Assembly: GCA_013398295.1 (NCBI GenBank)
Contig: VZSF01003923.1
Location: forward strand, 55,214 to 119,213
Reading direction: 5' to 3'
Origin: Chionis minor
Taxonomy: Eukaryota; Chordata; Aves; Charadriiformes; Chionididae
DNA length: 64,000 bases
The first letter of the stretch is position 1. Every line of letters starts with the position of its first letter. The position numbers and the translations under genes are program-made. Below the pieces are notes generated by a model. The model was not told where the DNA came from. It made no database searches and was given only the letters and a program-made list of their open reading frames with translations. Shown piece by piece: positions 52,731 to 63,328 of this stretch.

Positions 52731-53089
52731 AAAGGCATGTGGTTGTCCCCACGGAGCTTCCAGCATCCACTGGCCCCGGCTGTGTCCCTGACGGTAGCCA
52801 TTTCTGCTCTCGCAGGGGATGAAGATCCTGCAGCATCCAAGTAGCACCTGGCTTATTCTGATTTCCTGGAAAAAATGCAGATTTCTACACCAGTGTCTCA
52901 GCCCCGGGAGCCCCTCAGTGTGGAGAGCAAGTAGATCCAATCCTGCCTGGGGGAGCTGGGAGCTGGGGAGGGTGGACATCATCTTAATATCCATCTGTTG
53001 GGCAATGGCAGATGTTTCCACTAATTGTCAAAAAACCCAAAATAGCAAGAGGGAGCTTGTTGCCACATCTGGGATTGGGATGCAGCAAA

Positions 53090-53300
53090 TCCAGAGTCAA
53101 CAGGGAAAAAGAAATTAGGGACTTGTTTGGGAGGAGATGGGCTGGAAAAAAGGGAAGGATCAAGACAGATGGGGGGAGAAGAACGCATGGAAAAAGGGAG
53201 AGAAGAAGGGCAAAAGGAACTGGTTATGTTTAAGCAAGTGGCTGGCCTGTGTGACCCTGGTCTGGCACATCCCAGAAAAACCTACTCCTGACTGGTTTGT
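53090..53300 (+). mobile_element. Diverged LTR-like remnant
   Basis: It shares the purine-rich lead-in and the block AAAAGGAACTGGTTATGTTT, AAGCAAGTGGCTGG with the copies at 59.1 and 62.4 kb, but it is more decayed and has lost the TATA-like box. It is a tentative third member. Confidence 0.35.
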
Positions 53301-55321
53301 GAGTGGTCTCACCACCCAGCCCGTGCATGCCAGGGTCCACCGGATCCACCAGCGGTCTTCACCTTGTGCTGATGGGGGTCCTTGGTCGCAGCGGCTCTGG
53401 CCGTCCCTAGCGTGGTGCCTGGCTCAAGCTGTACAAGGGCGGGTTGTGTTTCTGACGGAGGGGTGCTGGGTGCCTGTGACACCCGTGGCAGAAGGCAGGG
53501 TGGTCCTGATGGGTATCTCAAGTGGCAAAGCCCAACTCTGGGTTCAGGCACCGGTTGTACGTGTTGTAGAGGGACATGGGCTCAGACATAACACTGGGAT
53601 GATTCCTCCAGTGCTGTTATGCACTGATTAAGACCAGGAAACACAAAAGGATACCAGGGAGGTCACGTTGAGCTCACATTTCCTGCCCATGCTCTTGCAA
53701 AAGTAAAAGAGCTTCCTAAAAGCCTGATTCAAGCCTCCTGCAGGATGGAAACTGCCCGTGAGGGAGAAGAAGCTTCTGTAAGTGCATTTTCTTCTTGCAC
53801 GTAGATAAAGCTGCAGGAGAAACCTGGACTGGCTCTCTTTTCTTCTTGAAAGTCAGCCAGCTCGTAAGCGCTGGTGCTCTGGCGGGCTGGGATTAATTTC
53901 TGAGCTCAGCTCACGTTGCATTCATCTGTTCTCCGCTGTGAGCTATGGGTTGGGGATGTGAATGTCAGTGCCAGCGTGATACGGGAGTGTGGGGATGTGG
54001 CAGGGGGAGAAAAGGCATCTCAGTGGGCTGGAAGAGACTCAGAAATGGAAATTTTGGGGATAGCTTGTCCTGATGTGGGTGCAGAGGGTGTCTGTGGGGG
54101 AAGGCGTTTAGGAGTCTCTCTGAGCATTGCTGCAATCAGCAGAGGGGGCAGCTTTGGTTTCCTCTTGAAGGCGGACAGTCAGAACTGTATATGGCTAAGG
54201 GTGGATTTCCTCCAAAACTCTAAACGGGAAAAAAACCCAAAAAAGCAGCAAGTTAATTCCCAGGACAGTCTTTTTCTGGCACTCTGTCATGGCAGATGTC
54301 TGCTCTCCACGGCTGCTCTGTCTGAAGTGCCCTGCAGCACTCACCGAAGAACTGCCAGACAGCAAGAAAACATTTCAATCTAGCCCAACCCCAATTTTCT
54401 TTTCTTTTCAGCTGCTTGGCGTTGCCTGGAATGAGTATTTAAGCAATTTTAGACATTGGATCGCAACAGGTATGTCCACAGCTTCACTTCTTACAGCTGC
54501 ACACCCACAGGTGTCCTCAGCACTCTCTGCTTAACCCGCTTTGGGTGGAGGGGCTCCCCTCTCCGGGGGTGTTCGTGGGGAGGGAGCCGTCCCTGGAAGT
54601 TGCAGAGCCGTTGGGGGGTATGTCCTCTTTGGGATGCGCAGCACAGCCAGGGACCAACAGCTTCATTCGCTCATTACTCGGTGGCTGCAGTCTCTTGGAC
54701 AATGAGAGAAACAGGTCCGGGAGAGCAAGGCAGGAACGACTGCAGGCAGGGAACTACACAGCCGTGCCTGTTTTGGAAAAAGCCCCAAGGAAAAAGCAGG
54801 TGGCTTTGGCCACGGCTGAAAAACAGTGCATTTTAGCGTTGGAGGGGTATTTGCACTATTTTTTCCCTGTGACAGCCCTGGTTTGCTGTCAGAGCCTGGA
54901 GATTAGTCTTGTTTTTTAACCTTCACAGTACTGGTGGGAGGTGGCTCAGGCAGATCCCATCTCCCACCACGGGATGTGCTCTCTTCAGAGACAGCCATTG
55001 CCCATTTGGGTGACCTTTGGAAGATGAAACCCTTGTAGTGTTCTCGTGGGGTTTTCTTCTGAAAACCAGGCTTGAAAAATGGGAAGCTGTCCAAATCAGT
55101 CACCGTTTCCTGAAATCTGGGCTGCAGCTGTCTAAACACTGACGCCAGCCTGCAGTGCTGGGGAGTGGCTGACTTCATGGCCCTCACCCTCCTCAGTCAG
55201 CAGGGTTTCAACCCACGCCTCATATCACGCAGGATCGGTTCTAGCACCATCCTTCCAGCTAAATCTCTACCTCTATCCTTGATTCAGGAGTTGATTCTGG
55301 TGCCTACATGCCCTTATCTTG
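53300..55321. other. Intergenic region upstream of ACKR2
   Basis: No coding gene is supported. A strong plus-strand donor (CAACAG/GTATGT, about 54469) could end a noncoding ACKR2 exon spliced to the acceptor at 55975, but there is no direct evidence. Confidence 0.5.
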
Positions 55322-55438
55322 GATGGGGGCTTTGAGCAGCCTGGTCTAGTGGAAGGTATCCCGGCCCATGGCAGGGGGGTTGGAAGTAGGTAATCTTTAA
55401 GGTCTCTTCCAACCCAAACCATTCTATGATTATGATTC
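55322..55438 (+). mobile_element. Short CR1 3' end
   Basis: Only about 117 bases of the tail remain: AGCAGCCTGGTCTAGTGGAA, GGTCTCTTCCAACCC, ATTCTATGATTATGATTC. It is about 0.5 kb upstream of ACKR2. Confidence 0.85.
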
Positions 55439-55938
55439 TCTATTTTCCACTTACTAATACCTTTTACAAGAATCCATGTTTCAGTGGCCTAGAGGTCAGT
55501 ATCCAGTGAGATGTTCAACATTTCACCTCTGGGACCAGCCCCACCAACATTAAGGTGCTGGCAGCAAGTTCTGCTTCACTGAGAATGGAGATGTCGCTTT
55601 CCCAGTAGTGACCCGAGTGAATCTAAAGCAGCTGACAGCGAGGTCTGGTGGTGGATCTCCCATAATTTAGAGCAGAAACTTCCTCAAAAGCTTACAGTGG
55701 TGTCAGGAGGAAGTGATGAATAATGTCAGAGGAGATCATTCTCATTTACTTTCAAGTTTTAATGTCAGAGTAAAGAAACCAAAATTATTTTTTTAATGTG
55801 TTTGTGTAGACAGCTGTCCCCATGCTGTAGTTAAAGGCCAAGGAGCGCAGGACACAAAATAATTATTGGAAGGTGGCAGAAATTTAAACCTGTGAACAAG
55901 AGGAAAACCCTCCGTGATGCGCTATTTGTCTTTCTTGA

Positions 55939-57090
55939 GTGGACTGGAACATTTTGATCCCCTTTGCTTGTCTAGGCGGCCACTTGTCAAACGCAACTTT
56001 GAAGGTGGCACCAACAACTGCTGCCACCTTGCTGGATGCTGCCAACTCGAGCGACTACCCGTATGAGTACTTGGACGAGGACGATTATATGCAGTATGGC
56101 CTCTGCACAAAAGAAGAGGTACTCTCCTTTAGCAGAGTATTCCTGCCATCTTTTTACACCGTGGTCTTCCTGGTTGGGTTGGCCGGGAATGTCCTCCTGT
56201 TTATTGTCCTCATTGCATACATCAGGAAGAAAAAGAAGATGATGGAGGTGTATCTGCTGAACCTGGTGGTTTCGGACTTCGTCTTGATACTAACCCTCCC
56301 TTTTTGGGCTCTGTATGTTTCTCAGGGGGTGATCTGGGACATACTGTGCCCGGTCTTAAATGCCACGTACACTGTGAATTTCTACAGTGGTATCTTTTTT
56401 GTGAGCTGCATGAGTCTGGACATGTATCTGCAGGTAGTTCACGCTTGCTCTCCTCACAGCTCGACGACACGGAAGAAGTCCATCCTCATCTTGTTGGTGG
56501 TATGGGTCCTTTCCATACTTCTCTCCATTCCTGATGGCCTCTTCACCAGCACAAGGCAAATCCATGACAAAACCATCGTGTGCACCCATGATTATGGCCA
56601 GAAACACTTGTTTTGGAAAATTGTCTTTCGGGTCATTCAAAACATCCTGGGTTTCCTTTTTCCCTTCCTCTTCATGGTGTTCTGCTATTCCCGCATAGCG
56701 TGTGTCCTCACCATGTCTCAGATGCCTGGGTCAAGGAGAGCACTCTGCTTAGTCTTCACTCTGGTGGGCGTCTTCTTTATCCTGTGGTCACCTTACAACA
56801 TTGTCCTTATTCTTCATTCCCTGCAAGATGTCGGTGTGATCAGGAGCTGTGAAAGCAGTAGGCAATTGGACTATGCCATGCAGATCACGGAGAGTTTGTC
56901 CTTTGTCCACTGCTGTCTCAACCCCTTGCTTTATGCTTTTGTGAAAAAACGATTCAGGTTATATTTATGGAAGATCCCTCAGGCCATTTTCAGGAGAAGG
57001 GCCTTCTTTGATATCCAGCCCTCAGAGACAAGCCAGTCTTGCAGCAGATACGCAGCTGAGATAGAAATGTTGAGTATCAGAAATGCATGA
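55939..57090 (+). CDS. ACKR2: ACKR2, atypical chemokine receptor 2 (D6)
   Basis: ACKR2 is a seven-helix receptor that binds and degrades inflammatory CC chemokines without G-protein signalling. The open frame is 383 codons. It shows an acidic, Tyr-rich N-terminus (DYPYEYLDEDDY, residues 39-50) suited to tyrosine sulfation, N-glycosylation sequons at N18, N36 and N141, GN in helix 1 (N84), TLPFW in helix 2 (119-123), paired extracellular cysteines C56/C304 and C137/C215, WSPYN in helix 6 and NPLLY (328-332) in helix 7. The DRYLAIV motif is replaced by DMYLQVV (161-167), as expected for an atypical receptor; NFYSGIFFVSCMSLD just before it is typical of ACKR2. The tail is Ser/Thr-containing. The true start is uncertain: a good 3' splice site (TTTGCTTGTCTAG) lies inside the frame at 55975, so the first residues may come from an upstream exon instead of the ATG at 55939. 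Confidence 0.9.
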   Translation: MDWNILIPFACLGGHLSNATLKVAPTTAATLLDAANSSDYPYEYLDEDDYMQYGLCTKEEVLSFSRVFLPSFYTVVFLVGLAGNVLLFIVLIAYIRKKKKMMEVYLLNLVVSDFVLILTLPFWALYVSQGVIWDILCPVLNATYTVNFYSGIFFVSCMSLDMYLQVVHACSPHSSTTRKKSILILLVVWVLSILLSIPDGLFTSTRQIHDKTIVCTHDYGQKHLFWKIVFRVIQNILGFLFPFLFMVFCYSRIACVLTMSQMPGSRRALCLVFTLVGVFFILWSPYNIVLILHSLQDVGVIRSCESSRQLDYAMQITESLSFVHCCLNPLLYAFVKKRFRLYLWKIPQAIFRRRAFFDIQPSETSQSCSRYAAEIEMLSIRNA

Positions 57091-57857
57091 TCACTGTTGA
57101 CATTATTTACGTGGAGTTGGTGGGAGCCCACAGCGCTTGTAACCAGATGTTTCATCCTAGCGGCAGCACCGAGATGAAGATTTTCTGTGCGAGGACTGGA
57201 AAAGTACATGGGGGGGTTGATTCCATTATATCTGGAATTATTAGACAATGATTGCCCTGGGTTTATGCTCATGGAAGAAGCCCAGGTCCTGTCTGAAGTA
57301 TGTGAGGTATTAGTGGGTGAAGGAGCAGCTTATCTAGATGTTGTGCCCTTAAAAATGTCAGCTGAAACTTGTGCAGAACTTCTCCCCGATAAATCCCAAA
57401 GGATCTGATGGAGGAGAGCAATCCCATTATCTCTGGAAGCTCGTGGTGTGTGCTGGGGAATGGATTTGCTGTGCTCATCCATCAGACCAGAGACAGGTGG
57501 CCAGAAGCCCAGCCCTGGAGGGTGGCTTTTGCCATTTGCGTTGGTTGATGTGTTCAACCAGGAACCTTTGTCTACCAGGAGAGACAACAGGAGGAATTAG
57601 ACACCTTTGAACTGGGTTGTCTGACCCAATGATGGGTTTCTCCCTTACAATCAGCAGTGCCACTCTGGGGTCTGCTGAGCAGGAAAGTGTGTCTTTCCAA
57701 GGGACAGATCCTTGATTAGAGATCCCTTGTTCAATCAGCAACTGATTTGAGATCAGTTCGATCAGCAACGAAGTTCAAACTAGTAACACCCAGTGAGAAA
57801 CAGAAAGAAAATGGGCTCAGCAGAATGGTGGTGGAGGTATTTGCCTTCCTGAAGACA

Positions 57858-58355
57858 GAATCATAGAACTGTCTAGGTTGGAAGGGACCTTTAAGATTAT
57901 CAAGTCCAACCATCAACCCAACACTGCCAAAACCATGACTAACCCACGTCCCTCAGCACCATGTCTGCCCACCTTTTCCATACCTCCAGGGATGGCGATT
58001 CCACCACTTCCCTGGGCAGCCTCTTCCAATAACCCTTTCGATGAAAATTTTTTTCCTAATATCCAGTCTAAACCTCCCCTGGTGCAACTTGAGGCCATTT
58101 CCTCTTATCCTATTGCTTGTTACTTGGGTGAAGAGACCAACCCCCACCTGGCTGCAACCTCCTTTCAGGCAGTTGCAGAGAGTGAGAAGGTCTCCCCTCA
58201 GCCTCCTCTTCTCCAGGCGGAACAACTCCAGTTGGCTCAGCCACTCCTCAGGAGACTCCTGCTCCAGACCCCTCACCAGCTCCGTTGCCCTTCTCTGGAC
58301 ACGCGCCAGCACCTCAATGTCTTTCCTGGAGTGAGGGGCCCAAACCTGAACACAA
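57858..58355 (-). mobile_element. CR1 LINE 3' fragment
   Basis: The reverse strand carries the CR1 3' end (GGTCCCTTCCAACCTAGACA, TTCTATGATTC) and upstream blocks such as GGGGAGACCTTCTCACTCTC. It lies between ACKR2 and CYP8B1. Confidence 0.9.
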
Positions 58356-58969
58356 ACAAGCTCAGTTTTGATAAGATAAAAAAGATCCATAGATACTGTT
58401 GTTATCGTAGATACTGACTTTGCAACACCACAGTGAGAGCACGGCCTTGAACAGAAGAGCAAGGATAGCCATTGGCCAACCCTTATTACCCAGTGTGGCT
58501 GTAAAGTTCAAGGTTATCAGTTTGCTGACCTTTATTTAAAGGTACTGTTCACCTCAGATAGTCTTTGAACCTTAAACAGCCCTTTCCAGCCTGGAAAACG
58601 ATCAAGCGTGGGAGTTGCCTAGAATTGTGCAAATAAAATTAGTATTTTAGGAGAAGACACTCATCGCCTTAGTTTTACTGCTAGGTAAGGTTACTGGGCC
58701 GAGAAGGGCTTTGAGTCGGTTTAGAAAGGTGGATTTGTTTTCACTGCTGTTATTTTTCTTGCCAACATTGCTACAGCGTGTTTCCAAAATGGTAAGGCTG
58801 GGAGCTTTCCTTAAAAAAAAAAAAAAAAAAATTTAGCTGATGCTGTGCTGTGGCCTTTGCTCCATGGATCAGGTCTCTGGGAGGGAATGTGGAAGGAGAG
58901 AGCAGCTGGGAAACAGAAACGAAGATGAAGATTGTGATCCCATACAGAGGAGGGCTCATGGGACCCTGC

Positions 58970-59270
58970 AAAACTCAGGATGGGATCACGGGATTCACAG
59001 GATCAGATGCTCGGGGGAAGGGCAAAGGTGGAGGAAATAAACGGGGTCGGGGGGGGGGGCGCAGGTATCAAGGGGGTTAGGCAGGAACAAGGGTGGGAAA
59101 ACAGGGAGAGGGAGTATAAAAGGGGCTGGTTGTGTGTAAGCAGCGTGCCCTGTGCCTGGTCACGGCACTCTGTCCTGTCTCCTCGTTAAATCCTTTTCCT
59201 TAACTCTCTTTCCGCGTGTCACTCCGTCCTACGTGAGGGTGCTGCGAGGTCCAAGTGCCAGCAGTGGGGC
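58970..59270 (+). mobile_element. LTR-like remnant upstream of CYP8B1
   Basis: It contains GAGTATAAAAGGGGCTGGTT (about 59110), GTGTAAGCAG, CTGTGCCTGGTCACGGCAC, CTGTCCTGTC and GTTAAATCC in the same order as the copy at 62.3-62.6 kb. It also has a run of eleven G near 59050. Borders are not clear. Confidence 0.5.
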
Positions 59271-60132
59271 AGGGGCTGCGGTCACCGGGTGGGTAGATCA
59301 GGGTGACAGCACCCAGAGGCGTAGTGCCGAATGGGGCGTAGCGTCCCCGGCACCGTCCCTGAACCCCACCCAGAGAGCAGGGAGCAGGAGACATCAAGAA
59401 GCAGAAGGGAAAAAGGTGGAAAAAATGCCGGCCCCAGGGGTGGGAGCAGGAGGGCAGAGGGCCAGGGGGTCTCCGCCGGCTGGAGGGGACTCGACCGCTT
59501 TGCAGCCGCTGAGCAGGGGGTGTGCACGTGCACAGAAGAAAGTGCTGTCGTCCTTCTGGGTGCTGCTGCTCTCCAGCCAGGAGGTAGAGTTGCCACACGC
59601 CGATGTTGGGTTCATCTGAGGTGAAGCAAACGCAACGGACTCAAGCCCTCATCACCCGGGAGAAAAGCGCTTTGCTATGCCCTCGTCCAGGTCAGCAGCG
59701 CTTGAGCTGTTCATTGGCAAAGCACTTACGGGGCACCAGGCAGTGGAGAACATCAAAATATTGCAGACCTTTCCTTCTCTGGGCTTTTGAGACCAAATTA
59801 GCTCCGCCGTAACCCCCTTCCCCCTGTCCTGAGCTCATTTCCAGGAGCTTTTCACACAACCACTTTCCCTCTCATTTCTTCAGCCTGCAGAACCTGGCGT
59901 TAAAGGTGGAAATCACCGAGTGAAATGCTCTCAACCCTCTTTTTCAAAAAACTGGCCTCCACGCAGCCTAGAAAACGGAATTTGCTTGAGCGGCTGCAGA
60001 GGACGTGCTGAAACCCATCCACCTGACACAGCAGCCCAGTAACTCCAACTTGGTTACGACATACCTTCCACTTTAAAAAGCTCTCCGTTCACCAAGGGGG
60101 AAGCACCCACCGGAGTGCCCCGCAGGGAAAAG

Positions 60133-60240
60133 GCAAACACTTGCTGCCAGCGGGGGTAGAGGTTATCAGCTGTGTGTCGGCCTGTCAGCTGCTGGGTGGG
60201 AATAAAAAGCACCCTCCTGCCCCAACCTCGCTGTAGTCCA
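60133..60240 (+). promoter_or_regulatory. CYP8B1: Likely CYP8B1 core promoter
   Basis: A TATA-like AATAAAAAG at 60201-60209 lies 58-66 bases before the ATG, leaving room for a short 5' UTR. A FOXA-like GCAAACA is at 60133-60139. The liver-specific reading is inference from the gene's known expression. Confidence 0.45.
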
Positions 60241-60266
60241 AGCTCCTGGTCGGGTGCAGATCTGTC

Positions 60267-61799
60267 ATGGCACTCTGGGTGACTCTCCTCTGTACCTTGG
60301 TAGCATCGCTGCTCGGTGGGCTCTACCTCCTGGGTGTGTTTCGGAGACGGGGACCTGATGAGCCACCTCTGGACAAAGGTACCATTCCCTGGCTGGGTTA
60401 CCTGCTGGATTTCAGAAAGGACAGTTCAGCGTTTCTAAAAAGGATGCAGAGAAAACACGGGGATATTTTCACGGTGCTGATCGGTGGCTATTACTTCACC
60501 TTCGTGATGGACCCCTTCTGCTTTGGAGCCATCGTGAAGGAATCGCGCTCTAAACTAGACTTTAGGACTTTTGCAACTAAACTGGTCCTGCAGGTTTTTG
60601 GCTACAAGGCCATCGAAGCCAACCATAGCATGATTCATGCATCGAGCACGAAGCATCTGATGGGTGATGGACTCACTGTCATGACACAGGCCACCATGGA
60701 GAACTTTCAGAAGCTGATGTTTTTCAGTCTGAGGTCAGGAGAGGAGAAGCGGGTGTGGAAAGAGGATAACCTCTTCCACTACTGCTACAACATCGTCTTC
60801 AGAGCCGGCTACCTGGCTCTGTATGGCACTGAGCCACACCAAGGGGAAGATAACAAGGAGAAAGCTAATGAGCAAGATCGTATCCACTCCAACCAGGTGT
60901 TCCATGAGTTTCGGAAGTACGACCGTCTCTTCCCTCGCCTGGCCTATGCCGTGTTGCCTCCCAAGGACAAAAGAGAAGCTGAACGGCTTAAGAGGTTCTT
61001 CTGGAGCATGCTGTCTGTGAAAAAGAGCTGTCAGAAGGACAATATTAGTGGGTGGATAAGTGATCAAAACCAGTTTCTGGCAGAAAATGGTGTCCCCGAG
61101 TACATGCGTGACCGTTTCATGTTTATGCTCCTCTGGGCATCCCAAGGCAATACGGGGCCAACTGCCTTCTGGCTCCTCTTTTATCTAATGAAACATCCAG
61201 AAGCTATGAAGGCTGTGAAGGAAGAGGTGGATAAAGTCACAAGGGAGAATGGCCAGGAACCGAAACCAGGGAGCCCACCAATTAACATCACTAGGGACAT
61301 GTTAAACCAGACTCCTATTCTGGACAGTGCCGTGGAGGAGACCCTGAGGCTGGTTGCAGCCCCAATACTGGTCAGAGCGGTCCTCCAGGACACCAGCCTT
61401 AAGACGAGCAGCGGGACAGAGTACACCATCCGCAAAGGAGACAGGTTGGCTCTGTTCCCACACGTCTCTGTGCAGATGAACCCAGAAATCCACCCCGAGC
61501 CTCATGAATTCAGGTACAACCGCTTTGTGAACCCAGACGGCACCAAGAAAGATTTCTACAAAAATGGGAAAAGGCTGAAATACTTCAACATGCCTTGGGG
61601 GGCAGGAGTATCCATCTGTCCCGGGAGGTTCTTTGCTACCGCTGAAATTAAGCTGTTCGTGTTCTTGATGTTGAGCCACTACGACCTGGAGCTGGTCAAC
61701 AGAGAAGAGGAGATCCCAGCGATAGACGTCAGCCGCTGGGGATTTGGGACGATGCAGCCCGTTCGCGACATTCGGTTCAGATACCGGCTACGCTTTTAA
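60267..61799 (+). CDS. CYP8B1: CYP8B1, sterol 12-alpha-hydroxylase (intronless)
   Basis: CYP8B1 is an endoplasmic-reticulum P450 that 12-alpha-hydroxylates 7-alpha-hydroxy-4-cholesten-3-one, which sets the share of cholic acid in bile. The single open frame of 510 codons matches the intronless structure of vertebrate CYP8B1 and its usual length (about 500). It has an N-terminal membrane anchor (residues about 1-24), the PPLDKGTIPWLGYLLDFRK lead-in, an I-helix block WASQGNTGPT (290-299) with Asn at N295 as in the CYP7/CYP8 group, the ExxR pair E358/R361, and the heme loop PWGAGVSICPGRFF with Cys451. The end WGFGTMQPVRDIRFRYRL is family-specific. No stop or frameshift is present, so the gene looks functional. 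The position next to ACKR2 agrees with the human order. Confidence 0.97.
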   Translation: MALWVTLLCTLVASLLGGLYLLGVFRRRGPDEPPLDKGTIPWLGYLLDFRKDSSAFLKRMQRKHGDIFTVLIGGYYFTFVMDPFCFGAIVKESRSKLDFRTFATKLVLQVFGYKAIEANHSMIHASSTKHLMGDGLTVMTQATMENFQKLMFFSLRSGEEKRVWKEDNLFHYCYNIVFRAGYLALYGTEPHQGEDNKEKANEQDRIHSNQVFHEFRKYDRLFPRLAYAVLPPKDKREAERLKRFFWSMLSVKKSCQKDNISGWISDQNQFLAENGVPEYMRDRFMFMLLWASQGNTGPTAFWLLFYLMKHPEAMKAVKEEVDKVTRENGQEPKPGSPPINITRDMLNQTPILDSAVEETLRLVAAPILVRAVLQDTSLKTSSGTEYTIRKGDRLALFPHVSVQMNPEIHPEPHEFRYNRFVNPDGTKKDFYKNGKRLKYFNMPWGAGVSICPGRFFATAEIKLFVFLMLSHYDLELVNREEEIPAIDVSRWGFGTMQPVRDIRFRYRLRF

Positions 61800-62279
61800 T
61801 TTGGGAAGTCCTTGTGGCCTTGTTTGTTCTGGTTCTCTGATCTCATGGTTGTCAGATCCATGCGGCGTCAACACTGGTATGATCTTGTTTGCTTAGCGGT
61901 TATCATGGCTTTTCTCTTTACTCCTTCACACATAATCACTGCTCTGCATTTCTGGTTATTGTGGCGTTGGGTTATGTGACAAAAGTTCATCGGCACACCC
62001 ACAAAGGAGCAGAGAGAGACAAATAGTACCCTGATAGGCTACTCCCAGCCCCGTCCCGGGTCCACCAGCCCATCAAAAGCTCATTTGTACAAACCCAGCG
62101 GAGCACAGGGGCATATTGGCAGGTGGGAACCCAAATTAAGATCTTCCAAGGAACAAGTATTTTGTCCAAGCCCCTCCCAGGGCTGTTCCAGAAGGGGACA
62201 TCAGCCCCATGGTCCCAGCAGGAGACCCATCGAGAAGTGTTATCGGGAGCAGCTCTCTGGATCACCATGTAGACTAAGG

Positions 62280-62650
62280 GGAATTGCTGTTAAGGGAGGG
62301 GCGTGACATCTTAGGGAGTGCAGGGGAAGAGCATTTTGGGATTGCACAGACTTATGGTGAGATGTTTAGGGGAGGAACCAAAGGTGGGAAAATGAAGGGA
62401 TTTAGGTGATTTGGGGCCAAATTATAGGTGTAAGGGAATAAAAAGGGCTGGTTCTGTGTAAATAAGCAGCTGGTCCATACGCTTGTCTAATCACACCTTG
62501 TGCCTGATCAGCACAGTCTGTCCTATTGTTTTATTAAATTCCTTTCTTTAAATTCAAGACCAGGAATCGGAGGGCCCGTGTGTCCGTGGTGCCAGCAGCC
62601 GGCACAAGTGTGCGAGCAGGTGTGCAAGCGAACACCAAGCCAGAGGAGCT
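62280..62650 (+). mobile_element. LTR-like remnant downstream of CYP8B1
   Basis: It shares an ordered set of blocks with 58970-59250: AATAAAAAGGGCTGGTT, GTGTAA-TAAGCAG, CTTGTGCCTGATCAGCAC, CTGTCCT and TTAAATTCCTTT. The TATA-like box followed by a poly(A)-like ATTAAA fits an LTR. Borders are not clear. Confidence 0.5.
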
Positions 62651-63328
62651 GGCAAATAGGTGAAGTGGCCAGGGAGCCTGGGAGTGAGCAGCGAAGTATC
62701 ATTGGCAGGATGGCATCAGCTTGCAGTAAACCCCTGAAAGATCAGACAGCAACAAATATCCTCGTCCCCCGACACGTTAAGGATTTCCTCGGGGTTTTAC
62801 AATTGTCTTGTCTATAGTCCCCTCTTTGTATCTGACTAAAACGTCCTCCCAAAGGGAGCAGAGGTGGGATGTCCTGAGCAAGGACACACCGACAGCTCGT
62901 TCCCTGTTCACGTTTCAGAAAAGGAGGAACCTTGCCAATCTCATTTACCACGTCAGGCTTGTGCTTGAGCCTGTTCAGGATCGTGGTGGTCCTCCACACT
63001 CTCCTCAGGTCCCAGGGGCTGGTGGTGTTCCCAGAAGATGCTTACTGGAAAGTGCCATTTAGACCCCATCTTCTGCAAAGGCCCAAGGAGGCTCCAAGGA
63101 ATGGGATGGGGTGATGGGAAGGGGCTAGAAAACCAAAGTGAGAAAACAAAATGAGAAAACAACTTCAATCCCTTATGGGCTACAGCCGCTGTGAGCTTAT
63201 GAGCCCCCAAACAGGTCTGTTTTATCCGCTGGATCCAAAGCAGGATAAAACTTTGCTCTGCAAGCTTTCCTTTGGGTTTTTTTTCTGTTCAATCGTTAGG
63301 GCTCTGACAACATCGGTCCTTACATAGG

